Source: Dehalococcoidia bacterium
GTDB lineage: Bacteria > Chloroflexota > Dehalococcoidia > GIF9 > UBA5629
DNA: 24,563 nucleotides
Direction of reading: 5' to 3'
NCBI GenBank assembly: GCA_007280145.1
Contig: QYPU01000044.1
Location: 1 to 24,563, forward strand
Position 1 is the first letter of the stretch, and the number at the start of each line of letters is the position of its first letter. A program made the translations under genes and the position numbers. The notes under the pieces are model-generated. The model searched no databases, was not told the origin of the DNA, and saw nothing but the letters and a program-made list of their open reading frames with translations. This document shows, piece by piece, positions 15,252-23,010 of the stretch.

Positions 15252-15372
15252 TTTTGAGAGGAATGGATTTTATTTATTGCGTGAAGGTAGCAATCATCTT
15301 ATCTACACAAACGGCACCCATTAAATGTCCAAGATAAATTGAAAAGAAATAAAAACAAGGTAGGCAGACACT

Positions 15373-15708
15373 ATGAACAGAGAAGAAGGAAGAGCAGAGA
15401 GGAAGTCACGAAAGCGAAGGCTTCTCTGGCTGGAGAAAGAATGCAAGCGTGACAAGACAATCGATAAAATCGTCACAGCGCTAGAAAAGAACTTCGATGA
15501 GGGCGAGATCGACAATGCAAAAGCGTTTGTCGTCGATTACCTAGATTATCTAACCGATAGCGGTTCTTTTTCTCAAATCGGGGAGAGTGTGGATGGTGAA
15601 AGCCTGGAGAGAATAAGCGGAGACTATAGCCTTGAGCCCGTTGACTCAATGCTCATCCTAGATATATTAGAGGATATATTCGCTGCCAATGAAGAGCAAG
15701 ACAGCTAA
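15373..15708 (+). CDS. Hypothetical acidic protein with basic N-terminus
   Basis: This is a 111-residue protein of no family I recognise. Residues 1-30 are strongly basic (RAERKSRKRRLLWLEKECKR). The remainder is acidic and helical (IVTALEKNFDEGEIDNAKAF, later MLILDILEDIFAANEEQDS). There is no membrane segment or signal peptide. AAGG at about 15357 is a modest ribosome binding site. The stop at 15706-15708 is only four bases from the dapA stop on the other strand, so the two genes converge with essentially no spacer and no visible terminator. It may be cotranscribed with the hicBA remnants. Codon-like composition supports a real gene, but without homologs this is moderate. Confidence 0.55.
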   Translation: MNREEGRAERKSRKRRLLWLEKECKRDKTIDKIVTALEKNFDEGEIDNAKAFVVDYLDYLTDSGSFSQIGESVDGESLERISGDYSLEPVDSMLILDILEDIFAANEEQDS

Positions 15709-15712
15709 TTTG

Positions 15713-16606
15713 CTAGCCCACCGGCAGGTCAATCTTGTAGTCCTTTAAAGCCTGCTCAATAACAGCTTTCGTTTTCTCGTCAGGCTCAGTTAGTGGTAAG
15801 CGCGGCTTGCCCACCTGAAAACCCAGATAATTTAAGGCATATTTGACCGGCATTGGGTTAGCAACGACAAAAAGGGCATTTATCAAAGGCAGCAGGTTAC
15901 GATGGAGGGCTGCTGCCTCTCTGGTTCCACCACCAAGAAAGCCCTCAATCATCTGCTTAATCTGAAGGCCAACTAGATGAGAAGCAACACTGATAACACC
16001 GAAGCCTCCTAGACCCAATATGGGTAGAGTATCACTATCATTACCGCTGTAGACAAGAAAACCTCCTCTTGCCCCCTGTATAATTTTGGCAACCTGGTCA
16101 AGATTAGCGCTGGCCTCTTTTACTCCAACGATATTGTCAACTTGACTAAGCCTGATAGCGGTCTCAGCAGTAAGGTTAGTAACAGTACGTGATGGCACAT
16201 TGTAAACAATGAACGGCAAACTGGTACCTTCAGCGATTGTTTTAAAGTGCTGGAATAAGCCCTCTTGAGTAGGCTTATTATAGTAAGGGACAACCAAAAG
16301 GCAGCCATCAACCCCAACCTTTTCAGCCTCCCTGGAGAGTTCCACGCTATCCGCGGTATTATAGCTACCAGTGCCAGCTATAACCATGCCTCGATTGCCA
16401 ACCGCCGATTTAATTTCGGCAAAGAGGCGCAATTTTTCCTCACGACTAAGAGTCGGGCACTCCCCGGTAGTACCCGAAACCACAAGTCCGTCACTACCTG
16501 AATCAAGCAAAGCTTTAGCTAGCTTCCTGGCTTGTACGTAATCAACTTTTCCATCGATATCGAAGGGGGTAACCATTGCCGTCAACAAGCGGCCAAATTT
16601 CTTCAT
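15713..16606 (-). CDS. dapA: 4-hydroxy-tetrahydrodipicolinate synthase
   Basis: DapA (297 residues from the chosen start) condenses aspartate semialdehyde with pyruvate, the entry to the diaminopimelate/lysine branch. GTTGE (45-49) contains the conserved Thr pair, Tyr135 (FIVYNVPSRT) is the catalytic tyrosine, and Lys163 in VGVKEAS forms the Schiff base. Arg140 also fits. The frame is open upstream to 16699, but those residues do not resemble the family and would overlap asd. GTGAGG just upstream and the tandem ATG codons (16609 and 16606) point to the start used here. It is the last gene of the rpsO-pnp-dapB-asd-dapA run, 22 bases after asd. Confidence 0.95.
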   Translation of the reverse strand: MKKFGRLLTAMVTPFDIDGKVDYVQARKLAKALLDSGSDGLVVSGTTGECPTLSREEKLRLFAEIKSAVGNRGMVIAGTGSYNTADSVELSREAEKVGVDGCLLVVPYYNKPTQEGLFQHFKTIAEGTSLPFIVYNVPSRTVTNLTAETAIRLSQVDNIVGVKEASANLDQVAKIIQGARGGFLVYSGNDSDTLPILGLGGFGVISVASHLVGLQIKQMIEGFLGGGTREAAALHRNLLPLINALFVVANPMPVKYALNYLGFQVGKPRLPLTEPDEKTKAVIEQALKDYKIDLPVG

Positions 16607-16628
16607 CATCTGCCTCACTATAAGTAAA

Positions 16629-17654
16629 CTATTTCTGAGTTTTAACCCAGCCCCGCTGTACTGCTTCCTCAGCAATCTGAACAGCATTGAGAGCAGCACC
16701 CTTACGCAAGTTATCGGATACTACCCACATTACCAGGCTGTTGGGCTGAGAAATATCTGTCCGAATACGTCCTACAAAAACATTGTCTGAGCCAACAGCT
16801 AGCCAGGGCTGAGGATAAAGGCTAACACTAGGGTCATCAAGCACCTTAACCCCAGGGGCATGAACTAATATGTGCCTGGCTTCCTCAGGAGTTATAGGGG
16901 CAGTAAATTCAACATTTATCGCCTCACTATGCCCGATAAAAACAGGTACTCTAACACAGGTTGCTGAAACAGCCATATCCCCAGCATGCATTATCTTGCG
17001 AGTTTCCTCCACCATCTTCCATTCTTCCTTGGTATAGCCATCGTCCAAGAAAACATCTATTTCCGGTAGCAAATTAAAGGCAATTTGGTGAGGATAAACA
17101 TGAGGAACAACATTTTTCCCTTCCAAAACTAACTTGGCTTGAGTGGTTAATTCCTCCATGGCTGCTGAGCCAGCGCCCGCCACTGCTTGATAGGTAGAGA
17201 CAACTATCCGCTTAATCGGGTTAACCTTATGTAATGGATAAAGGGCCACTACCATTTGAATGGTAGAACAATTTGGATTAGCAATAATTCCTTCATGCCA
17301 CTTTATATCTTCAGGATTTACCTCAGGGACAACTAAAGGAACCTTTGGTTCCATCCTAAAAGCAGAGCTGTTGTCGACGACCAGTGCCCCAGACTCAGCA
17401 GCGATAGGTGAAAAATAGCGGCTAATCTCAGCACCAGCTGAAAAAAGAGCGATATCAATATTATGAAAAGATTCAGGGCTAGTTTCCTTGACCGCAACCT
17501 CTTTGTGACCTACATAGAGCTTCTTACCTGCTGAACGGTCGGAGGCATAGAGATGAACCGAGGCCATGGGGAAACTTCGCTGCTCCAGCGCCTTGATAAA
17601 CTCCTGCCCCACCAGCCCAGTAGCACCAACAATAGCTACATTATACGCCTTCAT
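16629..17654 (-). CDS. asd: Aspartate-semialdehyde dehydrogenase
   Basis: Asd (341 residues) reduces aspartyl phosphate to aspartate semialdehyde with NADPH. The dinucleotide motif GATGLVG is at 10-16. The catalytic Cys is C129 in NPNCSTIQM, and His242 in GHSEAINVEF is the general base. STYQAVAGAGSAAMEEL and the C-terminal SLYPQPWLAVGSDNVFVGRIR are family-typical. The start ATG lies inside the end of dapB (14-base overlap), so the two are translationally coupled. Its product is the DapA substrate, consistent with the adjacent gene. Aspartokinase is not in the window. Confidence 0.96.
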   Translation of the reverse strand: MKAYNVAIVGATGLVGQEFIKALEQRSFPMASVHLYASDRSAGKKLYVGHKEVAVKETSPESFHNIDIALFSAGAEISRYFSPIAAESGALVVDNSSAFRMEPKVPLVVPEVNPEDIKWHEGIIANPNCSTIQMVVALYPLHKVNPIKRIVVSTYQAVAGAGSAAMEELTTQAKLVLEGKNVVPHVYPHQIAFNLLPEIDVFLDDGYTKEEWKMVEETRKIMHAGDMAVSATCVRVPVFIGHSEAINVEFTAPITPEEARHILVHAPGVKVLDDPSVSLYPQPWLAVGSDNVFVGRIRTDISQPNSLVMWVVSDNLRKGAALNAVQIAEEAVQRGWVKTQK

Positions 17655-18459
17655 TGCCTCCCTCTAAATTCAACAAAGCATCCAGCCCATAAACTAACCC
17701 CTGGCGTTTTACCACTTCCCTTATAGCTAAAATAACACCGGGCATATAGCACTCCCGACTTATAGCATCATGGCACAGGCTCAATGTTTGCCCCGCTGCA
17801 CCAAAGATAACCTCCTGTCTAGCCATAAGCCCAGGTAATCTTATGCTATGGATGGTTATGCCCTCAACCTCCCCACCACGAGTGCCGCTGAGTGTTTCTT
17901 TTTTGGTTTTAGAATAAAGGAAGGGCTTGCCTCGCGATTGCAGCATAGCCTTTGCGGTAGCCAGTGCAGTCCCAGATGGTGCATCAGCTTTCTCGTGATG
18001 ATGCATTTCAATAATATCAACGTAATCAAAGAGCTTTGCCGCCGCCTTAACCGCATTTAACAGTACGGCTGCCCCGATGGTAAAGTTAGGGGCTACTACT
18101 GCGCCCACCTTGTTAGCTTGACACAGTTGGTCAATCTCCTTGATGTCGTCAGATGAAAGCCCCGAAGTACCTATAACCAGATTAACCCCTTGTTTAGCGG
18201 CAAGGCGAGCTGAGGACATAGAAGCTTCAGCAATCGTGAAATCTACCAATACCTGAGGGTGACAATCCTGGAGAAGCGAACCCAAATCTGAGGAAAGAGG
18301 CACCTTTCTCAAAGTGTCGGGCAAATCAAGACGTTCACGAGCCGCTTGAATGTCCACAGCACCAACCACTTCCATATCCGGGGCTCGACATACAGCAGCC
18401 ATGACTTCTCTCCCCATCTTTCCTAAGGCTCCATGAACTACTACTGTTATCGGTTTCAT
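17641..18459 (-). CDS. dapB: 4-hydroxy-tetrahydrodipicolinate reductase
   Basis: DapB (272 residues from this start) reduces the DapA product with NAD(P)H. The dinucleotide-binding loop HGALGKMG is at 9-16. The catalytic signature EMHHHEKADAPSGTA is at about 151-165, with its His pair and Lys. GTSGLS and APNFTIGAAVLL are also conserved. I chose ATG at 18459 (MKPITVVVHG); GAGG nine bases upstream fits. An in-frame TTG at 18474 and ATG at 18468 would add five or three residues. It follows pnp by about 45 bases. Pathway order in the operon (dapB, asd, dapA) differs from reaction order. Confidence 0.94.
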   Translation of the reverse strand: MKPITVVVHGALGKMGREVMAAVCRAPDMEVVGAVDIQAARERLDLPDTLRKVPLSSDLGSLLQDCHPQVLVDFTIAEASMSSARLAAKQGVNLVIGTSGLSSDDIKEIDQLCQANKVGAVVAPNFTIGAAVLLNAVKAAAKLFDYVDIIEMHHHEKADAPSGTALATAKAMLQSRGKPFLYSKTKKETLSGTRGGEVEGITIHSIRLPGLMARQEVIFGAAGQTLSLCHDAISRECYMPGVILAIREVVKRQGLVYGLDALLNLEGGNEGV

Positions 18460-18504
18460 CCCCTCCATCCTCAAAGCGCAATAAATGCAACTTTTCTTTG
18501 ATAC

Positions 18505-20715
18505 TTATTTGTTATAGCGACGTTGGCTATCACTGCTACTACGCCCGGGAGCGCCTGAACGGGGTATTGGCCGCCTTTGATAATGACCGCCTGGCGAGAT
18601 GGAATCTGGGACTCTGGCTCCCTGGACTCGAGACAGGTCTCCCAAAAGTGCTCGATGTGACAGATTAATTCTGCCCATGCGGTCAATTTCAGTAACTTTG
18701 ACCATAATCTCATCGCCCACCTTAACCACATCTTCAACCTTAGACACATGGTAATCAGCCAGCTCACTTATATGAACCAGACCTTCTTTACCAGGTAGAA
18801 CCTCTACAAAAACGCCAAAGTTCATCAAGCGAGTTACCTTACCAGTGTAGGTACCGCCAACTTCCACCTCTCGAGTTAAGTTTTCTATAAGTCCAATCGC
18901 TTTCTGCGCTGCCTCCTCGCTGGGCGAGCCGATAGTCACCGTCCCGTCGTTTTCAACATCCATGGTCACCTTGGCCTCATCAGTTATAGACCGAATGGTC
19001 TTGCCTCCAGGACCAATTACAGCACCTATCTTACTCGGGTCAATGGTTATCTTATATATCCTCGGAGCATAGGGGCTAAGTTCAGGACGATTGGACCCGA
19101 TAGCTTGCTTCAGGTTGTCAAGTATTTCCAAATGCGCCTCACGGGCCTGCTTTATAGCCTCAGCCACAATCTCATAGCTTATGCCCTGGAGCTTGATATC
19201 CAACTGAATAGCCGTAATTCCCTCCACGGTACCAGCGACTTTAAAGTCCATATCACCATAATGGTCCTCCATGCCCTCGATATCGGTAAGGACAACATGG
19301 CTATTATCTTCCCCCGTAACCAACCCCATAGCTATTCCGACCACCGGAGCCTTAATAGGTACACCAGCATCCATTAAAGATAAGCTCGAACTGCAGACAC
19401 TGGCCATAGAAGTGCTGCCATTAGAACTAAGGACTTCCGAAACCAGGCGTATAGTATAAGAGAAATCCTCTCCGCTGGGTATTACCGGGGTAAGGGCTCT
19501 TTCTGCCAGGGCGCCATGTCCGATTTCCCGACGGCTTCGGCTCCCCAAGCGCTTTACCTCTCTTGTGGAGTATGGCGGGAAATTATAGTGATGCATAAAA
19601 CGCTTAGTCTCCTCCAATCCTAAATCATCAATCAGTTGTGCTTGCCTCAAAGAACCAAGAGTAGTTATAGTCAACACCTGAGTTTGCCCTCTAGCGAAGA
19701 GTCCCGACCCATGGGTACGTGGGAGAAGACTAACCTCACTACTAAGAGGACGAATCTCCTTGGTCTGGCGACCATCGAGGTGCAGCTTTTTGTCCAGTAT
19801 GTTCGTTCTGGCTACCTTCCTTAGCTGGTCTTCAACGGCTTCAATAATATCAGCCTCAGAAAAGGCCTCCTCTAGCTTCTCAACGGCCTCTTGTTCAACC
19901 GCCGCTATTGCCTTCTCACGCTCGGCTCGGTCTGTTTGGCTAAGAGCCTCAGCCAGCTTCCCCCAAAGGTCTGAGGGAATAGCAGCTAGCAGTTCTGCAT
20001 TAACTTCAGCAGTCCCAATCTCTATCTTGGGCCGGCCACAAACCCGCTGCAGACCCTCCTGCAACTTTATAATTTCTTGGTTTGCCTCATGTCCAAGCTT
20101 GATTGCCTCTAAAATGAGCTCCTCGGAAACTTCCTTGGCTCCTGCCTCTAACATTACTATGGCTTCCTTGGTACTGACGACAACAAGATCAAGCAGGCTG
20201 TCGTTCATCTGGGGCAAAGTTGGATTTAACACCAGGCTGCCGTTGATGCAGCCAATACGCACCGCAGCTATTGGGCCGTTAAAAGGAATAGCAGAAATAG
20301 CCAAAGCGGCTGAAGCGCCGATAACCGCTAGAACCTCAGGGTCATTTTCTTGGTCACTGGAAAGGACGGTAACCACAACCTGAATCTCATTGCATAAACC
20401 TTTGGGAAAAAGTGGGCGCAGAGAACGGTCGGTTAGCCGAGCAGCTAAAGTCGCCTGTTCACCTGGACGTCCCTCTCGCCTGATAAAACTACCAGGAATC
20501 TTACCGACAGCATAGTGCCTCTCCTCATAATCCACCGTCAGGTGGAGAAAATCAGCTCCTTCGCGAGGCTCATCACCGATACAAGCAGTGACCAGAACCA
20601 GCGTATCGCCATAGCGAACAGTGACAGCACTGTCAGCTTGTTTAGCCAGCTTGCCTGTCTCAATAGTTAGTAATCTATCTCCGACTACACATTCGCAAGG
20701 TTGAGATATAATCAT
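18505..20715 (-). CDS. pnp: Polyribonucleotide nucleotidyltransferase (PNPase)
   Basis: PNPase (736 residues) degrades RNA 3' to 5' by phosphorolysis and can add 3' tails. It has two RNase PH-type domains (about 1-230 and 310-540) with an all-helical linker between. A KH domain at about 550-615 contains IGAVIGPGGKTIRSIT, and an S1 domain at about 625-695 begins GGTYTGKVTRLMNFGVFVEV. FLHLTVDYEERHYAVGKIPG and GRQTKEIRPLSSEV match the catalytic repeats. The end (about 705-736) is Arg/Ser/Gly-rich and unstructured. The gene starts 14 bases after rpsO, the common rpsO-pnp pairing. Confidence 0.97.
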   Translation of the reverse strand: MIISQPCECVVGDRLLTIETGKLAKQADSAVTVRYGDTLVLVTACIGDEPREGADFLHLTVDYEERHYAVGKIPGSFIRREGRPGEQATLAARLTDRSLRPLFPKGLCNEIQVVVTVLSSDQENDPEVLAVIGASAALAISAIPFNGPIAAVRIGCINGSLVLNPTLPQMNDSLLDLVVVSTKEAIVMLEAGAKEVSEELILEAIKLGHEANQEIIKLQEGLQRVCGRPKIEIGTAEVNAELLAAIPSDLWGKLAEALSQTDRAEREKAIAAVEQEAVEKLEEAFSEADIIEAVEDQLRKVARTNILDKKLHLDGRQTKEIRPLSSEVSLLPRTHGSGLFARGQTQVLTITTLGSLRQAQLIDDLGLEETKRFMHHYNFPPYSTREVKRLGSRSRREIGHGALAERALTPVIPSGEDFSYTIRLVSEVLSSNGSTSMASVCSSSLSLMDAGVPIKAPVVGIAMGLVTGEDNSHVVLTDIEGMEDHYGDMDFKVAGTVEGITAIQLDIKLQGISYEIVAEAIKQAREAHLEILDNLKQAIGSNRPELSPYAPRIYKITIDPSKIGAVIGPGGKTIRSITDEAKVTMDVENDGTVTIGSPSEEAAQKAIGLIENLTREVEVGGTYTGKVTRLMNFGVFVEVLPGKEGLVHISELADYHVSKVEDVVKVGDEIMVKVTEIDRMGRINLSHRALLGDLSRVQGARVPDSISPGGHYQRRPIPRSGAPGRSSSDSQRRYNK

Positions 20716-20729
20716 AATCCTTCTTTACC

Positions 20730-20993
20730 TTATTTCCTCAAGCCTAACCTAGCAATAAGGCTACGATAGCGTTCGACATCGCCGTCGTTAACATAAGCTA
20801 GCAAGCGCCTTCGGTGCCCTATTAGCTTTAGAAGTCCACGACGGGTATGCTGGTCATGAGGATGTATTTTCAAATGCTCAGCCAGTTGGCTTATCCTCTC
20901 GGTAAGCAATGCTATCTGAACATCGGAAGAGCCAGTATCACCCTCGTGAATTCTAAAGTCAGAAATGATAGCTCCCTTCTTTTCTTTATCCAA
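20730..20993 (-). CDS. rpsO: 30S ribosomal protein S15
   Basis: S15 (87 residues, family 88-89) binds the central domain of 16S rRNA and nucleates platform assembly. ISDFRIHEGDTGSSDVQIAL, LTERISQLAEHL, HPHDQHTRRGLLKLIGHRRR and LLAYV are diagnostic. The start is TTG at 20993, not ATG. AGGAG lies seven bases upstream on the minus strand, and no in-frame ATG precedes the conserved region. It leads the minus-strand rpsO-pnp-dapB-asd-dapA run behind an extended -10 promoter. S15 represses its own mRNA in several bacteria, but the leader here is only about 30 bases. Confidence 0.97.
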   Translation of the reverse strand: MDKEKKGAIISDFRIHEGDTGSSDVQIALLTERISQLAEHLKIHPHDQHTRRGLLKLIGHRRRLLAYVNDGDVERYRSLIARLGLRK

Positions 20994-21028
20994 TTTTATG
21001 CTCCTTGTTAATATATCTACAAACCAGA

Positions 21029-21034
21029 ATTATA
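21029..21034 (-). promoter_or_regulatory. Extended -10 promoter element for rpsO
   Basis: On the minus strand the sequence reads TGTTATAAT, an extended -10 (TGn plus a perfect TATAAT). The -35 region about 17-18 bases upstream (GTGCAA or TGTGCA) is poor, which extended -10 promoters tolerate. The predicted start is near 21022, about 30 bases before the rpsO TTG codon. Confidence 0.55.
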
Positions 21035-21085
21035 ACACAGGCTTAAAATCATTGCACAGACCTTTAGCAATCAGTACATATGGGG

Positions 21086-21091
21086 TATAAT
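21086..21091 (+). promoter_or_regulatory. Possible -10 element for dnaX
   Basis: A perfect TATAAT lies 10 bases before ATG 21101, with only TTTAGC (21063-21068) as a 17-base-spaced -35. If used, transcription would start within a few bases of the dnaX ATG, giving a nearly leaderless mRNA and excluding the ATG at 21080. It could also be chance in AT-rich DNA. Confidence 0.3.
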
Positions 21092-21100
21092 AAAGGCAGC

Positions 21101-22696
21101 ATGACCTCTCAGGTTTTTTACCGCAAATGGCGCCCCCGGACCTTCTCTGAAGTGGTAGGGCAAGAGCATGTTACCCGGACATTATGCCATGCTGTAGACA
21201 GTGAGCGAGTAGCTCATGCCTATCTTTTCTGTGGCCCACGAGGCACTGGGAAGACCAGCACCGGACGCATTCTGGCTAAAGCAGTGAACTGTCTTAACTC
21301 AGCAGAAGGTGAGCCGTGCAATAACTGTACCATGTGTCAGGCAATTAACGAAGGCAGTGCTCCAGATATTATAGAGATAGATGCAGCCAGCAACAGAGGC
21401 ATTGATGAGATTCGTGACCTGAGAGAAAGAGTCAATTACGCCCCGAATCTTGCTCGCTACAAGGTCTACATTATAGACGAAGTCCACATGATAACTGGAC
21501 CAGCTGCTAATGCTTTTCTCAAGACTCTGGAAGAGCCACCTCCTCATGCCATCTTTATTCTGGCAACTACAGAACCACATCACATTTTGCCAACTATCTC
21601 GTCACGGTGCCAGCGTTTTGATTTTCGCCGTCTTTCCCAATCAGCAGTGGTTTCTAAGCTCACTTTTGTCTGTGAGAAGGAAGACATTCATATTGAGCCT
21701 GAGGCCTTGAAGCTTATTACCAAGGTAACCACCGGCAGCCTTCGCGACGCCGAAAACCTGCTGGAACAGCTAGTTACCTATTACGGACATCAAATTGAGC
21801 TTCACCAGGTGCAGGCAATGGTAGGTATTAGCGGAGACTTGCGGATTAAGGAGCTAGCCAAACATATTATCGATAAGGACACCCCCGCCGGCCTTAAAAC
21901 CATTAACAGCATTAGTAATGATGGACTTGACCTCCGCCAATTTAATGGGGAACTAGTAGACTACCTCCGAGAATTGCTCCTGGCAAAGACCGGCTCTGAA
22001 GAGGTGATAGATGTTACTAGCGATGACTTGATTGAGATAAAAAGTCTGGCAGCTAATGCTAGCCTCAATTACTTACTGACAGCGGTTAAGCTGTTCGGCG
22101 AAATAGACCTCCGCTTAGATAATTATTCCCCACTGCCTTTAGAGCTAGCCCTGATAGAATGTATCTTATCCGAAAGCGTGGAGGAACAGTTAGCTCATGC
22201 TGAGTTAACCGAGCCCAAGCAACCAGCCGAGGTAGCTAGCCCCTCCGCCAAATCGACCAAACCTTCTCCAGAGCCTAAAGCTCCGGCACCAGCCAGAATC
22301 GCCGAAACCACGGGCACGGAATCTCCCCAGGATATCGATTACTTGCGCAGCCAATGGAGAGAGTTCATTCAGGCTATGCGTGGAGAAGGCTCCAGGGGCA
22401 ATTTAGATGCCGTTTTGCGGAGTGCCTGTAAACCTCTAAGCATTGAAGATGGCATTCTAACCGTAGGTTTTTATCACAAGTTCCACAAAGAGTATATCGA
22501 AAACCCCAAGTACAAGCATCTAGTGGAAAAGAAGCTGCGAGAGGTCTTTGGACAACCATATAAGTTAAGCTGCGTTATTATCGAAGGCAAAAAAGAGACT
22601 AAAACGAGACCGGAAACGGAGATTCCTTTGGTGCAGACGGCTCTAGAAATGGGAGCCAAGATTATTGATGACAAGACTGAAACGGGGGAGAAATGA
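21101..22696 (+). CDS. dnaX: DNA polymerase III subunits gamma/tau
   Basis: DnaX (531 residues from this start) is the AAA+ motor of the clamp loader. It begins SQVFYRKWRPRTFSEVVGQE, as in the family. Walker A GPRGTGKT is at 45-52, and the zinc module Cys64, Cys73, Cys76, Cys79 follows. The DExx motif is IIDEVHM, and the SRC arginine-finger motif is in TISSRCQRFDF. Domain III follows, then a Pro/Ala-rich linker (about 375-420) and a C-terminal polymerase-binding-like domain. ATG 21101 has AAAGG upstream and gives the standard N-terminus; ATG 21080 would add seven atypical residues. It ends in an ATGA overlap with ybaB. No correctly phased slippery site for a gamma form is seen. Confidence 0.95.
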   Translation: MTSQVFYRKWRPRTFSEVVGQEHVTRTLCHAVDSERVAHAYLFCGPRGTGKTSTGRILAKAVNCLNSAEGEPCNNCTMCQAINEGSAPDIIEIDAASNRGIDEIRDLRERVNYAPNLARYKVYIIDEVHMITGPAANAFLKTLEEPPPHAIFILATTEPHHILPTISSRCQRFDFRRLSQSAVVSKLTFVCEKEDIHIEPEALKLITKVTTGSLRDAENLLEQLVTYYGHQIELHQVQAMVGISGDLRIKELAKHIIDKDTPAGLKTINSISNDGLDLRQFNGELVDYLRELLLAKTGSEEVIDVTSDDLIEIKSLAANASLNYLLTAVKLFGEIDLRLDNYSPLPLELALIECILSESVEEQLAHAELTEPKQPAEVASPSAKSTKPSPEPKAPAPARIAETTGTESPQDIDYLRSQWREFIQAMRGEGSRGNLDAVLRSACKPLSIEDGILTVGFYHKFHKEYIENPKYKHLVEKKLREVFGQPYKLSCVIIEGKKETKTRPETEIPLVQTALEMGAKIIDDKTETGEK

Positions 22697-22998
22697 ACAA
22701 ATTTGCCTTTCGCCAAGCACAAGAACTACAGGCTAAATTAGCCAAAGCCCAGCAAGAGCTGGGCGATATGACCACTGAAGTAAGCTCTGGAGGTGGAGCA
22801 ATCAAGATAGTAATTGATGGTCAGCAAAAAATCCGCTCGGTGAACATATCGCCAGAGGTCATCAATGCCGAGGATGCCGAGTTCCTGGAGGATTTGGTCA
22901 TGGCAGCAGTGAATGAAGCTATTCAAAAGTCCCAGGAACTTGCTGCCAGCCAGCTGGGCAAGCTAACCGGTGGGCTTAAAATTCCAGGACTACCATAG
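22693..22998 (+). CDS. ybaB: YbaB/EbfC family nucleoid-associated protein
   Basis: This is a 101-residue member of the YbaB/EbfC family, small dimeric DNA-binding proteins encoded between dnaX and recR. AFRQAQELQAKLAKAQQELG is the N-terminal coiled helix. TTEVSSGGGAIKIVIDGQQK and VNISPEV form the strands, and VMAAVNEAIQKSQELA the C-terminal helix. The ATG overlaps the dnaX stop by four bases. Its place in dnaX-ybaB-recR is conserved across bacteria. Confidence 0.94.
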   Translation: MNKFAFRQAQELQAKLAKAQQELGDMTTEVSSGGGAIKIVIDGQQKIRSVNISPEVINAEDAEFLEDLVMAAVNEAIQKSQELAASQLGKLTGGLKIPGLP

Positions 22999-23010
22999 GA
23001 GGCTAAATCT

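Larger units (their letters stand above)
15033..15324 (+). pseudogene. hicA: HicA mRNA interferase toxin gene, interrupted by an insertion element and truncated
   Basis: The 5' piece (15033-15064) encodes MSVKRQDLIR plus two bases of the next codon. The 3' piece (15252-15324) in the matching frame encodes FERNGFYLLREGSNHLIYTN then GTH and a stop. Joining them across the 182-bp element and one AGATA copy yields a continuous HicA (DLIRYFERNGF, then LLREGSNH with the catalytic His). HicA proteins are usually about 60-80 residues. The joined frame stops after 34, so the C-terminal helix is lost too. A shifted frame shows APIKCPR then a stop at 15335-15337, resembling the next conserved strand (VPIKRH). 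The toxin is therefore dead twice over: by insertion and by 3' truncation or frameshift. Confidence 0.82.

Noticed and set aside
16607..16699. A longer dapA start adding 31 residues
   Set aside because: The extra residues do not resemble DapA and would overlap asd by about 70 bases; the ATG at 16606 has a suitable GAGG and gives the normal length.
19760..20383. A 207-codon open frame on the plus strand opposite pnp
   Set aside because: It is Ser/Ala-rich with no ribosome binding site and lies wholly antisense to the conserved PNPase coding region; it reflects codon bias of pnp.
22589..22595. AAAAAAG run near the end of dnaX as a programmed frameshift site for gamma
   Set aside because: The reading frame divides it as AAA AAA G, not A AAA AAG. 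It is only about 35 codons from the stop and no stimulatory hairpin follows.
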